48,196 nt of DNA from Streptomyces althioticus. Its GTDB lineage: Bacteria > Actinomycetota > Actinomycetes > Streptomycetales > Streptomycetaceae. The notes beneath the pieces were generated by a model. It did no database searches, had not been told where the DNA came from, and saw only the letters and a program-made list of their open reading frames with translations. The position numbers were made by a program, and so were the translations under genes. The stretch lies in the NCBI GenBank assembly GCA_014649355.1, contig BMSW01000031.1, positions 1-48,196 on the forward strand, in the 5' to 3' direction. Shown here one piece after another: positions 8,306 through 17,100 of the stretch; position 1 is the stretch's first letter, and the number at the start of each line of letters is the position of its first letter.

Positions 8306-8788
8306 CTAGGTCCCTGTCGCAGGGCTCGACCCATGCCTTGAGACCGTGCTTGCACGAAGCTCCTCTATTGCGGCCTCAAAGTCATCGAGGGAGTCGAAGG
8401 CCCTGTAGACCGACGCGTACCGCAGGTATGCAACGTGGTCCAGTTCCTGCAGCGGACCGAGCACAGCGAGTCCGACGTCGTGTGTGGTGAGTTCCGCTGC
8501 TCCCGTGGCACGGACCGCTTCTTCGACTCGGTGACCTAGCTGGGCCATCATGTCTTCAGTGACTGGGCGGCCTTGGCACGCCTTCCGCACGCTGTTGATG
8601 ACTTTGGTGCGGCTGAAGGGCTCTGTAACTCCGCTTCGCTTGATCACCATGAGGGAGTAGGTCTCCATCGTGGTGAAGCGACGTGAGCAGTAGGGGCACT
8701 GACGGCGCCTGCGGATGGACGTTCCGTCGTCAGTGGTGCGGCTGTCGACGACGCGGCTGTCCGGATGCCGGCAGAAGGGGCAGTGCAT
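8306..8788 (-). CDS. nrdR: NrdR transcriptional repressor paralogue
   Basis: 160 residues from ATG 8788; the frame is open to 8797, but MHCPFC is the conserved NrdR start. It has an N-terminal zinc ribbon (CPFC at 3-6, CPYC about 28 residues later) with the DNA-binding motif SIRRRRQC. An ATP-cone domain follows (VIKRSGVTEPFSRTKVINSVRKAC) and the family C-terminus (VAYLRYASVYRAFDSLDDFE). NrdR senses ATP/dATP and represses ribonucleotide reductase genes. Here it stands alone without nrdJ, so it is probably a second, replicon-borne copy that could act on chromosomal nrd promoters. No NrdR box was seen nearby. Confidence 0.93.
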   Translation of the reverse strand: MHCPFCRHPDSRVVDSRTTDDGTSIRRRRQCPYCSRRFTTMETYSLMVIKRSGVTEPFSRTKVINSVRKACQGRPVTEDMMAQLGHRVEEAVRATGAAELTTHDVGLAVLGPLQELDHVAYLRYASVYRAFDSLDDFEAAIEELRASTVSRHGSSPATGT

Positions 8789-8902
8789 CGTCTCCACCCT
8801 CCAAAAGGTGATCGAGGGAGCAGGTCGTCTGTCGGCTCTTCCGCGGAGGGGGGTGCCGTGCCTCGGACCGCCGTCTTGGCTGCTGCATGGGTGGCGAGGC
8901 GG

Positions 8903-8936
8903 CGGTGACCCGCCCGGTGAACGGGGCGGGCCACCG
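8903..8936 (-). terminator. terminator hairpin after small membrane protein gene
   Basis: CGGTGACCCGCCC (8903-8915) pairs with GGGCGGGCCACCG (8924-8936) with one mismatch. It lies 9 bases beyond the stop of the leftward gene at 8945 and insulates nrdR. Confidence 0.6.
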
Positions 8937-8944
8937 CTGGTGTC

Positions 8945-9157
8945 CTACGAACGGCCGTGCTGGTGGCGGATGTGGACCACGATGCCCGGGCTGTAGATCG
9001 CGACCGCCATGGTCGTCAGAGCTGTCGCCAGCTCCCACTGTCCAGCGGACGTACAGACCGCGATCAGGATGATAATGACCAGCATCGTTCCTGTTGGCGT
9101 GTGGTGACCGGTACCCCGCCCCTGCAGGTTTGGAGTACGGTGAGGAAAGGACGTCAT
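8945..9157 (-). CDS. small two-helix membrane protein
   Basis: 70 residues from ATG 9157, behind AGAGAGAAAAG. After a polar N-terminus come two hydrophobic segments (TMLVIIILIAVCTSAG, then ATALTTMAVAIYSPGIVVHI) and a basic tail, HIRHQHGRS. The perfect fit of a terminator hairpin right after the stop supports a real gene. No family recognised. Some Streptomyces plasmids carry similar short hydrophobic proteins near regulators. Confidence 0.5.
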   Translation of the reverse strand: MTSFPHRTPNLQGRGTGHHTPTGTMLVIIILIAVCTSAGQWELATALTTMAVAIYSPGIVVHIRHQHGRS

Positions 9158-9372
9158 GCGCTTTTCTCTCTGTTAGTCGATAGCGGAGTGCCGCGCGGCG
9201 TCAACGGAGAGGGCCTCAGCCGACAGCTTCCTAGGGCACACGGCTGAGGAACCTCTTCCGGCATCTGACTGACCGTAAGGCTGTGCCGAGCATAGCTGAG
9301 GCGACCTCACCAGCGGTAGCCGCCACCACAACATCTAGTACCCCAGGCTCTACATGTTGTGTCAGCCGCGGC

Positions 9373-10272
9373 TTATGCGCCGAATTGAGTGGGTGGCAAG
9401 TCGAACCCTTGCATCAGAAGTGCAGGCTCTGCCACGTCGGGGTTGCCGATGGGGAGGGCGAGCTGCATCTGCTCGGTTCGGGCACGCGGGCTTCGCCTCC
9501 GTCGTCGTGCGCGTGCCGGAGACTCACGTACCGGCACGCGCAGGCGACGGTGCGTGCCCTCATGCGCGGAGGCTTCTTCCCCGTTGCTGTGGGTGAGGAC
9601 GATGTTGTATCGCGGGGTGTGGCCTTGCGCGGCCCGTACATAGGAACCGTTCAGCGCCCGTCTCATGAGAAGGTTCACGTCGCTGCCCAGCCATCCGTCT
9701 CGCTTCTCATGGCGCCAGGCACGGGTCCAGGCGGCTTCCCAGTCCGGCCAATCCGCCTCGGGTACTTCGCAGGCGCGCAGGTACGCCTGGAACTGCTGGA
9801 GGCTGTGCGGCATGGCCTGTTTGGTCACGATGCGATGGGCGGTGCTGCGCGGGAGGTGTCCGAAGCCGCCTGCGCGCTGTTCCATGGTGCGCAGCGGTGG
9901 TGAGCCTGCTCTCTCGTAGAGGTCCTGGACGGCTGCGCTCAGATCGACGAAGTCGTAGACATACTCCGGGCGCGGGACAGGTCGGCCGCCGCCCGATCGC
10001 GCTTGGCGGGTCTGTTGGTAGCGGGCGTTGCGCCAGAGGCGGCGGGCTTCTTCTGGGGAGGCGTCGCAGGCCCGGGCGTAGTTGAGGACGGTCTGGAGTT
10101 TGGGCACGGTCTCGCCGGAGGCGGCCCGCTGGAGTGTGGTGGCGTGGCAGCCGGCCCGCTCCGCCAGGGCGCGGTAGCCCTGGCGGGTGCGGTCGCGCTG
10201 GCTGCGCAGCCACTCCTGGAGTTCACGCAGTGCCTTGTTGGCAGTGGTGAGTGGTCTCTCGGGACGGGACAC
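9373..10272 (-). CDS. XRE-type helix-turn-helix DNA-binding protein
   Basis: 299 residues from GTG 10272. The helix-turn-helix is at residues 30-75 (YRALAERAGCHATTLQRAAS and TVPKLQTVLNYARACDASPE). A second, similar unit lies at about 135-175 (FGHLPRSTAHRIVTKQAMPH, then QFQAYLRACEV), so the protein holds two HTH-like repeats. The C-terminal part is basic and low in complexity (SPARARRRRRSPRARTE). Proteins of this type are common regulators on Streptomyces chromosome arms and plasmids. Target unknown; no partner gene is adjacent. Confidence 0.8.
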   Translation of the reverse strand: MSRPERPLTTANKALRELQEWLRSQRDRTRQGYRALAERAGCHATTLQRAASGETVPKLQTVLNYARACDASPEEARRLWRNARYQQTRQARSGGGRPVPRPEYVYDFVDLSAAVQDLYERAGSPPLRTMEQRAGGFGHLPRSTAHRIVTKQAMPHSLQQFQAYLRACEVPEADWPDWEAAWTRAWRHEKRDGWLGSDVNLLMRRALNGSYVRAAQGHTPRYNIVLTHSNGEEASAHEGTHRRLRVPVRESPARARRRRRSPRARTEQMQLALPIGNPDVAEPALLMQGFDLPPTQFGA

Positions 10273-10398
10273 GATCCGTCACCTCACGCAGCCGGTGCCA
10301 GGAAGGCGCTCAGTGCGGTGCGCAGCCACCGTGTGGTGGCTCCCGTGAGGAGGCCTACGACGAGGACGGCCGTCAGGCCGGCCGCGGGGCATCAGGAC

Positions 10399-12093
10399 TC
10401 AGGGTGGCTGCTCGCGCAGGTGGGGGTGGTGGAGGGTGGCGGTGTAGCGGTTGGCGACGGTGATGCTCAGTCCGAACAGGATGGCGAGGCGTTTGGCGTC
10501 GCCGCCGGCGGCGTGGACCTCGTCCAGGAGGCGGTCGCTGCGCAGGGATCGGGAGGTCAGGTGCTCGCCGAGGTGGAGGTTGAGCCAACGAGGGCCGACG
10601 TGGGTGGTGCCGGTCGCGGTGCGCAGGTTCACGAACAGGTGCGGGTTGTTGGTGGTGGGCCAGCGCCGGTGGCGGTGGTCGAGGTAGGCGGTCAGCCGGT
10701 CCAGGACGGCGTCGGCGAGGGGGATGGTGCGCTCGCCGACCGTGACCGTGCCGGCTGCGGTGTCCACGTCGGTGAGGGTGAGGCGGCGGACCTGGTGGGA
10801 GGTCAGGGCGTGGAAGGCCAGCAGCGCGCACAGCAGGGCGCGGGCCGGGTCGGTGGAGTTCAGGGCGTCGCGGATGGGTGTGGTGTCCAGTGGCATCGGC
10901 AGGGGCTGGTCGGGGCGTTTGACGGGGAAGTGGCGGGCGGGGTCGGTGAAGGTGAGGCGGTGGGCTTTCAGGAAGCGGAAGAGGGCGTGCAGGCCCTGGA
11001 CCATGTTGCTGCGGGCGGCGCTGGGAGGGGGCAGGGTTCTGCGGATGTCGGCGGTGGTGATCTCGCGCAGTGAGGTCTTGCCCTCGCCGGCCCAGCAGGT
11101 CAGGGCGGGCAGGACCCAGCCCAGATAGAGGCGGATGGTGGTCTCGCTGCGGGGCCGGGAGCGGGGCGGTGTGGTGGATCCCTCGTGCCAGACGGTGAAG
11201 AAGGCCTGTACCTCGCGGGCCATGGCCTCGGGCAGGTGGGCGGTGAGTTGGTGGGCCCACCGGGTCAAAGCCGGTGTCCGCTCGCCGGTGAGCAGGCCGG
11301 CGTCCTCGAGGATGGCGGACACGTGCGCGTAGGGGAGGTTGGCCTGGCGCAGGACGTGGAGGTCCTCGGCGGTGGGGCGGGCGCCGGGGGCGTCGAGGAA
11401 GCCCAGGATGAGGTTGGTGCCCGTCCGGGCCCGCCAGGTGAGGTCCTTGCTCCAGCCGTAGCGGGTCTTGCGCTGGCGGGTGAAGGTGTCCACCCATGCC
11501 GCCAGCTGCGGGTCGGCCCGCTTGGCCAGTCCCCGCCAGCCGCCGCGGTGCGTGAGCGTGCGGGCCGTCTCGAAGAGCACCGGCTGATGATGCGCGGGCG
11601 GCGCCAGCGCTGCCGGGCGCGGCCGGCGGCGGGCCGGGATCGGGGCGCCGCGGTAGCGGCTGGAGAACAGGTTCGCGATGAACAGCTGCTGGCCCTGGCG
11701 GCGTACCTCCAGCCAGCCGGCCCGCTTGTCGCGTGCACGGGCCAGCGTGGCCTGCTTGCAGCACAGCCGGCACACGCCCTCCTCGTTCAGCACCGACACA
11801 TGCGCGCAGACCACGCAGGCCGCGGACTGGGTGTACGTGCTCATCCATGAGGCGCAGGCCTTGCACCGCCAGGCCCCGTGCCGGGTGGCGCCCCACGCCA
11901 GGCAGTTGGTGCACGAATCGGGCGGCGGGACGGCCGAGGGGTGGCAGCGCACGCACAGCCCGGAGGCGAAGTAGAGGCAGCGCGATCCGCAGCGCAGGCA
12001 CGGCGGCGGGGTGACCGGGCCGCCCGGCCAGCAGGTGAAGCAGAAATCCACCCGGGGCATCGCCCGCGGCCGCGTCCCGCACACCGTGCACAT
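10399..12093 (-). CDS. zinc-finger protein with degenerate tyrosine-recombinase domain
   Basis: 564 residues from ATG 12093 (GGGAG 8 bases upstream); an in-frame GTG at 12114 overlapping the previous stop is the alternative. The first about 130 residues hold a string of CxxC pairs (CTVC, CFTC, CLRC, CVRC, CTNC, CKAC, CVVC, CRLC), i.e. several zinc ribbons. The C-terminal half has integrase fold landmarks: ALLCALLAFHALTSHQVRRL (first Arg), SLRSDRLLDEV at the HxxR box and ANRYTATL (Tyr). The conserved His residues of the active site are not visible. Likely an accessory recombinase acting with the canonical one at 12437. Confidence 0.75.
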   Translation of the reverse strand: MCTVCGTRPRAMPRVDFCFTCWPGGPVTPPPCLRCGSRCLYFASGLCVRCHPSAVPPPDSCTNCLAWGATRHGAWRCKACASWMSTYTQSAACVVCAHVSVLNEEGVCRLCCKQATLARARDKRAGWLEVRRQGQQLFIANLFSSRYRGAPIPARRRPRPAALAPPAHHQPVLFETARTLTHRGGWRGLAKRADPQLAAWVDTFTRQRKTRYGWSKDLTWRARTGTNLILGFLDAPGARPTAEDLHVLRQANLPYAHVSAILEDAGLLTGERTPALTRWAHQLTAHLPEAMAREVQAFFTVWHEGSTTPPRSRPRSETTIRLYLGWVLPALTCWAGEGKTSLREITTADIRRTLPPPSAARSNMVQGLHALFRFLKAHRLTFTDPARHFPVKRPDQPLPMPLDTTPIRDALNSTDPARALLCALLAFHALTSHQVRRLTLTDVDTAAGTVTVGERTIPLADAVLDRLTAYLDHRHRRWPTTNNPHLFVNLRTATGTTHVGPRWLNLHLGEHLTSRSLRSDRLLDEVHAAGGDAKRLAILFGLSITVANRYTATLHHPHLREQPP

Positions 12094-12110
12094 CAGCCTG
12101 ACTCCCGCGC

Positions 12111-12437
12111 TCACAGCGGCGGCACCGGCCTGCCCGCCCGCCCCGCGCCCGAGCCGGCGGTCAGGGGCGGCGGCCCGGCGGGCGCAGGGGCCCGCGCGAG
12201 CAGAGCAGCGGCGGCCGTGGTGGCCGACTCGCGCACCAGCAGATCCGACGGCACACACGCCAGGACCGTGCAGATCACCTCCAGGTCCGCCAGGCGGACC
12301 GTGACCGGCTGCCCCGACCACAGGTGCGACATCTTCCCCACGCTCACCGCAAGACCGGCCGCGGCCAGACGCCGTCGCATCCCCGCCGCCGTGCCGATCC
12401 CCCGCTCCACCGCCCGCGCTCTCAGCTCCCAGCGCAT
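12111..12437 (-). CDS. small HTH (XRE-like) protein of recombinase cassette
   Basis: 108 residues from ATG 12437, which overlaps the recombinase stop (ATGA). The first 70 residues (MRRRLAAAGLAVSVGKMSHL, then DLEVICTVLACVPSDLLV) match a Cro/CI-type helix-turn-helix, as in phage and plasmid regulators. The tail is Ala/Pro-rich. It lies between two recombinase genes, so it may regulate the cassette or act as a DNA-bending cofactor. Confidence 0.75.
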   Translation of the reverse strand: MRWELRARAVERGIGTAAGMRRRLAAAGLAVSVGKMSHLWSGQPVTVRLADLEVICTVLACVPSDLLVRESATTAAAALLARAPAPAGPPPLTAGSGAGRAGRPVPPL

Positions 12438-13456
12438 CAACGCGCCCCGTCCAGGCCCAGACGGCCGGCCACCCGCGCATTGGCCCGCACCCACGCAGTC
12501 TCGACGTGCTCGGCGCGCACATGCACATACCGGGTCGTCGTCCCCAGCCACTGATGACCCAGCAGCTCCTGGACCGCCTTCAGATCCACGCCCTGCCCGT
12601 ACAGCGACGACGCGCAGAAATGCCGCAGCACGTGCGGCGACAGACGCCCCGACCACGCGGGCAGGAACTCACCCACCGCGCCCGCCAGCGCCGTGCGCAG
12701 CGTCTGCCCGCCCACCCGCACCAGCCGGCCCTGCCCACCGTGGCGCTCACTGGGAAACATCGGCGCCGACGGCCCCGCACCGTCACCGAACTGCGGCCGC
12801 ACCTCCTGAAGCCACCACGTGACAAGCGCGTCCACCCCGTGGATCCCCGGCACCAGTCGGGCCCGCGGCCCCCGCCCCGCACTCCCCTTCCCGAAACGGA
12901 CATGCAGCTTCCCGAACGGCCCCAGATCCGGACGCCAGTCCCCCACATCCAGCATCACCGACTCGTTCAGCCGCAGCCCCACCCGCCGCCACAACGACGC
13001 CGCCACATAGTTCCTGACCGCCGGCAGATACTTCCGCACCCCCGCCACGGAATGCCGCCACCCCTCGAACAAGCCCTCCACCTCCACCGCAGACGGCGGG
13101 ATCCGCGGCGTGCCGTATCCCGTGTGCCGGGGACGGTTGAACTCATCCACCGGCTGCACCACCACCCAGCCCGTCCGCTCATGCACCTCCCCCTGATACC
13201 GGGCCATCACAAACTCATAAAACCTGGCCAGCGTGTTCGCCCGGTCATACACCGTCGACCGCGCCAGCCCCCGCTCCCGCAGCCCGGCAAGCCACGCATC
13301 CACATCCCCCGCCTCCACCTCCCACACCCGCCGGCCCGAACACCGCAAAAACGCACACACCACCGCCCGGTCATCCGCCAGCGACCTGTCCGACACCCCC
13401 GCACCCAGCCCCGCCAGCAAGAACCGGTCCACCAACTCCTCCTCAAACCCCACCAC
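12437..13456 (-). CDS. tyrosine recombinase (phage-type integrase family)
   Basis: 339 residues from GTG 13456; the frame is open to 13543, so the start is uncertain. The N-terminal SAM-like core-binding domain is FLLAGLGAGVSDRSLADDRA...VDAWLAGLRERGLARSTVYD. The catalytic domain keeps the full set: Arg in WRRVGLRLNES, the box SPHVLRHFCASSLY, the second His in LLGHQWLG and the nucleophile Tyr in TTTRYVHV. It cuts and rejoins DNA via a 3'-phosphotyrosine. First gene of a three-gene overlapping cassette, beside the C-rich tract at 13457-13704, which may hold its recombination site. Confidence 0.9.
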   Translation of the reverse strand: MVGFEEELVDRFLLAGLGAGVSDRSLADDRAVVCAFLRCSGRRVWEVEAGDVDAWLAGLRERGLARSTVYDRANTLARFYEFVMARYQGEVHERTGWVVVQPVDEFNRPRHTGYGTPRIPPSAVEVEGLFEGWRHSVAGVRKYLPAVRNYVAASLWRRVGLRLNESVMLDVGDWRPDLGPFGKLHVRFGKGSAGRGPRARLVPGIHGVDALVTWWLQEVRPQFGDGAGPSAPMFPSERHGGQGRLVRVGGQTLRTALAGAVGEFLPAWSGRLSPHVLRHFCASSLYGQGVDLKAVQELLGHQWLGTTTRYVHVRAEHVETAWVRANARVAGRLGLDGAR

Positions 13457-13704
13457 CCGCCCCCGCCCCGGCCCCGAACCATCGAGCTGCCCACCCGACC
13501 GCACCACCCGCAACACCCACAACCACCCCCACCCAACGACCACACCAACCCACCCCTGAATACAGCCACCCCCTCACGAACCCCGACACATCCCCCACCA
13601 AACCAACCGACCGAGCGAACCCCAACACCCCAGCCCAACACCCCACCAACCACCCCCACCCACCACCCCGAACCCAACCCCTTTCGCACAAGGTCTGATG
13701 CACG
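13457..13704. other. C/A-rich strand-asymmetric tract upstream of recombinase
   Basis: The plus strand is almost free of G for about 200 bases, made of CCCCAC/CCCAAC-like units (for example CCCAACACCCCACCAACC near 13640). The minus strand is thus a string of G-runs able to form G-quadruplexes. It may hold the cassette's promoter and recombination site. No gene is supported here. Confidence 0.5.
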
Positions 13705-14145
13705 GTGACCTGGACAGGCTGGCCGGCAGAACGGCTCGACGACCGCGGTGGCGTGACGGTGTTCGTCGCCGTCTGTGTCGTCGTGCTGATCGGCATCATC
13801 GGCGTCGCCGTCGACGGAGGCGGCAAGATGCGGGCGACCGAGCGTGCCGACCACATCGCCGGGGAAGCTGCCCGGGCCGGCGGGCAGGCCATCGACCCGG
13901 CCGTGGCCATCAGCGGCGACCGTGTCGTCGTCAGGCCGCAGGACGCCATCGCCGCGGCGCAGGGCTATCTCCGGTCTGTCGGCGCCACCGGCACGGTGCA
14001 GGTCTCCGCAGACGGCAAGACGCTCACCGTGCGCACCACCAGCAGCTACGCCACGAAGTTCCTGCCGGTGGTCGGGATCGGTTCCATGCCGGTCACCGGT
14101 CACGGCTCCGCCACGCTCCTGCACGGCGTCACCGCACCTGAGTAG
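13705..14145 (+). CDS. TadE/TadG-like pilus-assembly membrane protein
   Basis: 146 residues from GTG 13705. A short N-terminus ends in DDRGG, followed by one hydrophobic helix (VTVFVAVCVVVLIGIIGVAV), then RATERADHIAGEAARAGGQA. This matches the TadE-like pattern of a prepilin-like helix with a conserved downstream segment. The extracytoplasmic part (VRPQDAIAAAQGYLRSVGAT) resembles other actinobacterial TadE-family proteins. It is 12 bases upstream of the LysM-BTAD gene and likely co-transcribed, so both probably serve a cell-surface or secretion role. Confidence 0.75.
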   Translation: MTWTGWPAERLDDRGGVTVFVAVCVVVLIGIIGVAVDGGGKMRATERADHIAGEAARAGGQAIDPAVAISGDRVVVRPQDAIAAAQGYLRSVGATGTVQVSADGKTLTVRTTSSYATKFLPVVGIGSMPVTGHGSATLLHGVTAPE

Positions 14146-14157
14146 AGGAAGACCCTG

Positions 14158-17100
14158 ATGCGCCACGCCCATGCTCCTGCCGCAGCCGGCCGCACCCCGG
14201 TCCGGGTGATCACCGGCATCGTGAGCCTGCTCGTCCTGGCCGTCGCGTTCGCCGGGCTGCCTGTGCTGCTCGCCTGGGCGACGCCAGTCATCTGGGCGGC
14301 AACCCACGACGACCTGGCACACCTGCTGGACCGGCAGGACACCGGCGCGGCGTTCCTGGCGCTACTGCTCGTCGTCGGCTGGACGGGCTGGGCGCAGTTC
14401 GCGTTCTGCGCGGTGCGGGAGCTGTTCGCGCAACTGCGGGGGCGTACGTGGCGGGCGCCGCGCGGGTTCGGTGCGTCGCAGCGGGCTGCGGCCGCGCTCA
14501 TCGGCAGCATCCTCGTGTTGCTGCCCACCAGTTCCGCCCTCGCCTCCGACGCGCAGGCGGCGACCAGCGCAACCGCGACCCGTCTTCCCGCACAGGCCAA
14601 CGAGCAGCCTGTCACCGGGCAGGTGCAGCCGGACTCGGGGACAAGGTCGGCGACGTCGATGCGCACCGTCCAGGCGGGAGAGAGCCTGTGGAGTATCGCC
14701 GAACAGCAGCTCGGGAACGGCGAGAGGTGGCGGGAGATCGCCGCGCTGAACAAGGGCCACACCATGGCTGACGGCCAGGTCTTCCAGTCGAACAGCTTCC
14801 TGCGCCCGGGCTGGCAGCTGCAGATGCCCTCTGACCACGCCTTCGCGGGCGGTGACCCAACCCAGCTGGCCAGCAAGACGACAGCCAACGACGAGGCGAG
14901 CGTGCACGTGGTCACCGTCGATGAGGGCGACAACCTGTCGAAGATCGCTGAGGAGGAGCTCCGCGACAGCACCGAGTGGCCCACATTGTTCGCCGCCAGC
15001 CGTGGCAAGCCGCAGCCCGACGGCCTGCCCGCCATCACCGACCCAGATGTCATCTACGCGGGACAGCAGATCACCGTCCCCGGCGCGCAGCGCGACCAGA
15101 CGCCGCCCCCGGGCGGCGAATCGGACCACCAGGACCGCGTTCCCCCACCCGCTCAGACACCGGACAACGGGCAAACGTCGGGCAGCGGGCAGGCGCCCGC
15201 ACCCAGCTCGCCGGGCCCATCGGGAAGTCCGTCTGCCGAGCAGCCCAGCCAGGAACGCTCGCCCTCCGCCACGGCTCCGGCGGCGCCGCAGCCCAGGACC
15301 AGCGCCCCGTCCGTGCCGGCCCAGACACCGGACCCCGCGGCGACCTCCCCTGGCTCCGGAGCGTCAGCGGCGCCGACCCGGGCCGACGGTCCGTTGAACC
15401 TGCGCATCGTGCTGGGGGCCGGGGCGCTGCTGGCCGCTGCCATCACCGGCGCGCTCGCTCTGCGTCGTACGCTGCAGCGCCGTCGCCGCAAGCCCGGCGA
15501 GACGATCGCCATCGCAGACGAGACCAGCCCGGCCGAGGCGCAGCTGGCGGCGGCCGCCGAACCCGCCGGCGCTACGCGCTTGGACGTTGCCCTGCGAACC
15601 ATGGCTCACCAGGCAGCACGGCAGGAGGACGGGGCAGGTGTGCCGGGGGTGCAGGCTGCGCGGATCGGTGCCCGCACGGTGCACGTGCTGCCCGAGGACC
15701 TCTCCCACAAGCCGCCGGCGCCATTCGTGCCTGGGAAGGACGGGTGGTGGGTTCTGGACGCGGACGCCGTCCTCCTCGACGAGGACGCCGCCCGTGACGT
15801 GCCGGCGCCCTGCCCAGCTCTGGTCACCATCGGCAACATGGAGACGGGGGGCCTGGTGCTGCTCAATCTCGCCCGGACCTCCGCTCTGCTGCTCGACGGC
15901 AACCCCGTGCACATCACCGAGGTGTGCACCTCACTCGCCCTGGAGCTCGCGATGAGCCCCTGGGCGGGCGACGTGGAAGTCGTCACGATCGGGTTCGGCG
16001 AGGATCTGCCGCAGCTGCTGCCCACCGCGCGCATCGCCCACATGCGCCAGCCCGCGCACGCGCTGCGGGACCTGACCGAACGGCTCCTGGAAGCCCACCA
16101 ACTGCCCGACACCCAGCATCAGCCCTACCTGCTGCTGTGCGCGTCGGTCCTGGATGCCGACACCGCCTTCGCGTTCGCCGACGTCATCGACAAGGCCGGC
16201 GACGTCCCGGTCACCCTGGTGGCCCCGGCCAGCACGGCTGCCCCGCACTTCCCCGACGCGGAGATCCTCAACGCTTCCCTCGACACCCCACAGTCCCTCG
16301 AGACCGCCGGCTACGAGGTCACGGTCCAGCGCCTGGAGCACGCCGCCTACCTCCAGATCACCACCGCGCTGAAGGTGGCCGCGCAGCCCGCCCATGAGGC
16401 CGACGGGGCGTGGAAGGACGTCCCGGACGAGCCCACCAGCGTGGAGCGAAACGAGCAGGAGGCGCAGCCGGCCGCGCCAGGACCCGTTGCGGCGGCATCA
16501 GGCGACACGGTGGCGCAGGACGCGCAGGCAGGTAACGAGGTCTTCCCGGCCTTGCTCGCCGCCACCACCGATCCGGCAGGTCTCCGCCTTCCGCCGGCAC
16601 CCGCACCGACGCCCAAGACTCAAGCGGAAGGCTCCCTGGGCACGGATACTCCAACCACCCTCACCGCGCCGTCCCGTGGGTCCGACACAGGACCGACGGC
16701 CAGCGCAGCAAGCACGGCGGCGGAAGCGGGAGCGGGAGCGGGGGCGGGAGCGGCCGGAGGTACGGCCCAGGACCCGAACGCGCCGGAGATCCGGGTTCTG
16801 GGCCCCGTCGAGGTGACCGGAGTGGCCGGCACCGGCCACGGCCCCCGGCTCGCGCAACTCGCCACGCTCCTGTTCTTCCGGCCCGGGCGCAGCTCCGAGA
16901 CCCTGTGCGCCGACATGGACCCCGCCAGCCCCTGGCACCTGAACACCCTCAACGCCCGCATGCAAGGCCTGCGCCGCTCGCTGGGCAACGATCCCGACGG
17001 CAACCCCTACGTGCCACGCCGCAAAACCGGCCAAGACCCCTACCGCCTCTCCCCCGCCGTGCGATGCGACTGGACCCGGTTCCTGCAGCTCGTCGAACAC

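Noticed and set aside
10003..11073. 356-codon plus-strand frame
   Set aside because: Antisense of the HTH and zinc-finger recombinase genes, with low-complexity Gly/Val/Glu composition.
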